Source: Arctopsyche grandis (lineage: Eukaryota; Arthropoda; Insecta; Trichoptera; Hydropsychidae). From it: a DNA stretch of 64,000 nt. Under the pieces are notes generated by a model that worked only from the letters and a program-made list of their open reading frames with translations, was not told where the DNA came from and did no database searches. Within the stretch, counting starts at the first letter, position 1; the number at the start of each line of letters is the position of its first letter. The position numbers and the translations under genes were made by a program. The stretch spans positions 11,969,501 to 12,033,500 of the forward strand of contig NC_135362.1 of assembly GCF_051622035.1 (NCBI RefSeq), given 5' to 3'. Of the stretch, positions 62,521 to 64,000 are shown piece by piece.

Positions 62521-62799
62521 GTGCGATTGTCTTGGGTATAGATTTTTATTTCCAGTGGTTTTCCATTTGCTTTCTGGAACAGAAATAATGGAAAATGGAC
62601 ATGAATAATGATTTTGCTAGCTAGATCGTATTTTTGGTGGAACCGATTTTTGTATAGAACCATCTCAACCATTATTCTTATTAGATAAAACGGACAAATT
62701 ATAGGATACCATTAATCTGTTTTGTACAATCATTCAAATTTTGCAAGTAGCGATAGACAAACTCGTAAATAGATAACAACAGCAACAAAGTTAAGTAGT
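62521..62799. other. Intergenic, nothing recognised
   Basis: No supported feature. Confidence 0.45.
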
Positions 62800-62945
62800 T
62801 GTTGTATAGGTCACGGATTCGATCCCTGACCAGGTGTTGCTGACCAGACCAGAGTTTTCCAATTTATCTCATTTCATTTTTGAAATAGTTCCTACCAATT
62901 TGTCACCATTATTTGAATTTAATTTCAACTTAATAATAATATTAT
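62800..62945 (+). mobile_element. SINE family B fragment
   Basis: B box GGATTCGATCCC near 62815-62826, CCAGGTGTTGCTGACCAGAC, TTTTCCAATTTATCTCATTT, TTGAAATAGTTCCTACCAAT. No tail hairpin. Confidence 0.65.
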
Positions 62946-62962
62946 ATACATATGTATGTATA

Positions 62963-63150
62963 CTAGTGGTTTTACCCGGCTTCGCTCGTTATTTGTAATA
63001 TAAACAGTTTAAACATGGCAAAACAATATAATAGTAAAAATTCATTTATTTTTTTATTAAATTTATTTGAATCGAAAAAAAAAATATAGATACATCGATA
63101 TCGTCTTCATGGAAACCAACAAACCTTACATACAAAGTCTCTTTCGAAAT
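62963..63150 (+). repeat. ACTAGT-ended element D4
   Basis: ACTAGTGGTTTTACCCGGCT, TCGTTATTTGTAATATAAAC; far end ATCGATATCGTCTTCATGG and AGTCTCTTTCGAAATTATA. No minisatellite in this copy. Confidence 0.7.
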
Positions 63151-63329
63151 TATAAACATATTTGATTTATATACATATAGCACATATACATATATATGTA
63201 TTCAGTGTTTTGAAGTTCACCACTTTTTTTAATAAAAATGCTGCAAACATTTCTCCATAGATGTCAGTGTGGATGATGTTTGTATGAATTCGCATTGTAT
63301 AGAAATGCTTGTATTAATTGTATTATAGT

Positions 63330-63475
63330 ATTGTATCTGTATTAGTACGCTCGTCGCTTTGGAGCGATCTGTAAAGGCTAGTTTACGTGTTCGATTGAAA
63401 TAAGCAATATGTATAAAGTTAGCCATAGGTATCACTTTGGGGCAATCCCATAATGATAAATTAAAAATAAATTGC
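63330..63475 (+). repeat. SINE tail fragments of types A and B
   Basis: GCTCGTCGCTTTGGAGCGAT and CTGTAAAGGC (A-type loop) followed by GCCATAGGTATCACTTTGGG and ATAATGATAAATTAAAAATA (B-type tail). Degenerate. Confidence 0.5.
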
Positions 63476-64000
63476 TAAATTTCTTCTTCACGCGCTGTGG
63501 TCATATTATATATGTATGGGTAGTGTCACGTTCCAGGAAAATATTTATTTAATTTTTATTTACTACTTGGTTAACCAACCAAATTTCTTTAATATTATTA
63601 AAATGTTACATTTATCTTATATTATAGATATATTCGAAAAACGATAGATTATGGAACGATGACTTTTATAATAGGAGACACGTAGAACTATTTCACTATA
63701 ACTTTAACTTTCGTTCACTTTATTCTGCTGCTGTGCTGACCGTTATTTGCGGACGCGTTCTCGGAGTCTTTATGATGACGACTGTCATTCTCAGAGTCGA
63801 TGGTGATGACTGTCACTCTCGGAGTCGATGATGATGACTGTCCGTCACTGCGGAGTCGATGTTGATGACTGACTAATGCGATCGAATGGCGATCTATATA
63901 AATGATTTGTTATCTTATGGGCTGGGCACATTCCTGTGTTATCTGAATATCCTATTACAGGAATTTTTATAGTTTTGTTATTCACGTATATGAGCGTGTG
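63476..64000. repeat. Intergenic with minisatellite at 63755-63870
   Basis: About four units of 30 nt built on CTCGGAGTCGATGATGATGA and CTGTCA, degenerate. The rest is unassigned and runs to the window edge. Confidence 0.6.

Overview
This is AT-rich nuclear DNA from an animal, almost certainly an insect. The evidence is spliced genes with short GT-AG introns, insect-style C-type lysozymes, a gamma/delta-type sarcoglycan, and a dense mix of tRNA-derived SINEs, LINE fragments, solo LTRs and short inverted-repeat DNA elements. I cannot name the order or species. Only about 6 kb is exonic; most of the rest is repeats or unassigned sequence.

Genes, all on the minus strand: (1) positions 519-3778, a 12-exon gene for a protein of about 700 residues, tentatively FAM47-like, with an internal duplication that also duplicates exon phases; (2) 29740-31188, a complete five-exon sarcoglycan (313 residues); (3) 39721-40339, 44384-44941 and 46697-48669, three tandem three-exon C-type lysozyme genes, each with signal peptide, eight cysteines and both catalytic acids. 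The lysozymes have identical second and third coding exon lengths (156 and 137 nt), so they are tandem duplicates. The third has a 1.5 kb second intron filled with repeat debris. Exon phases join in frame throughout all five genes. Each gene has an AATAAA within about 100 nt of its stop, and the lysozymes have TATA-like boxes.

Repeats: the largest autonomous remnant is an RTE-like LINE reading frame (7624-9705, minus), cut off upstream at a (TA)n array. A second LINE type ends at 37263. Four shorter LINE pieces lie at 29300, 47235, 59420 and 62230. Two copies of one LTR family are solo LTRs with perfect 4-bp target duplications (28585-28976 and 54543-54927). Inverted-repeat elements include a hAT-like 465-bp element with an 8-bp duplication (58241-58705) and a 914-bp element with long termini and TA duplication (51237-52150).

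The most interesting material is a set of about 20 SINE copies and fragments in several families (called A, B, C, E, F and G here). They have different tRNA-like heads and tails but share a core and apparent RNA structure. A core hairpin has stems that change in compensated fashion. A nested hairpin has a loop complementary to a downstream segment, so a pseudoknot is possible. A 3' hairpin has stem sequences that differ completely between families while the roughly 20-nt loop is conserved. The LINE ending at 37263 carries the same kind of 3' hairpin, which suggests it as mobiliser of the SINEs. I regard this as the best candidate for an undescribed system in the window.
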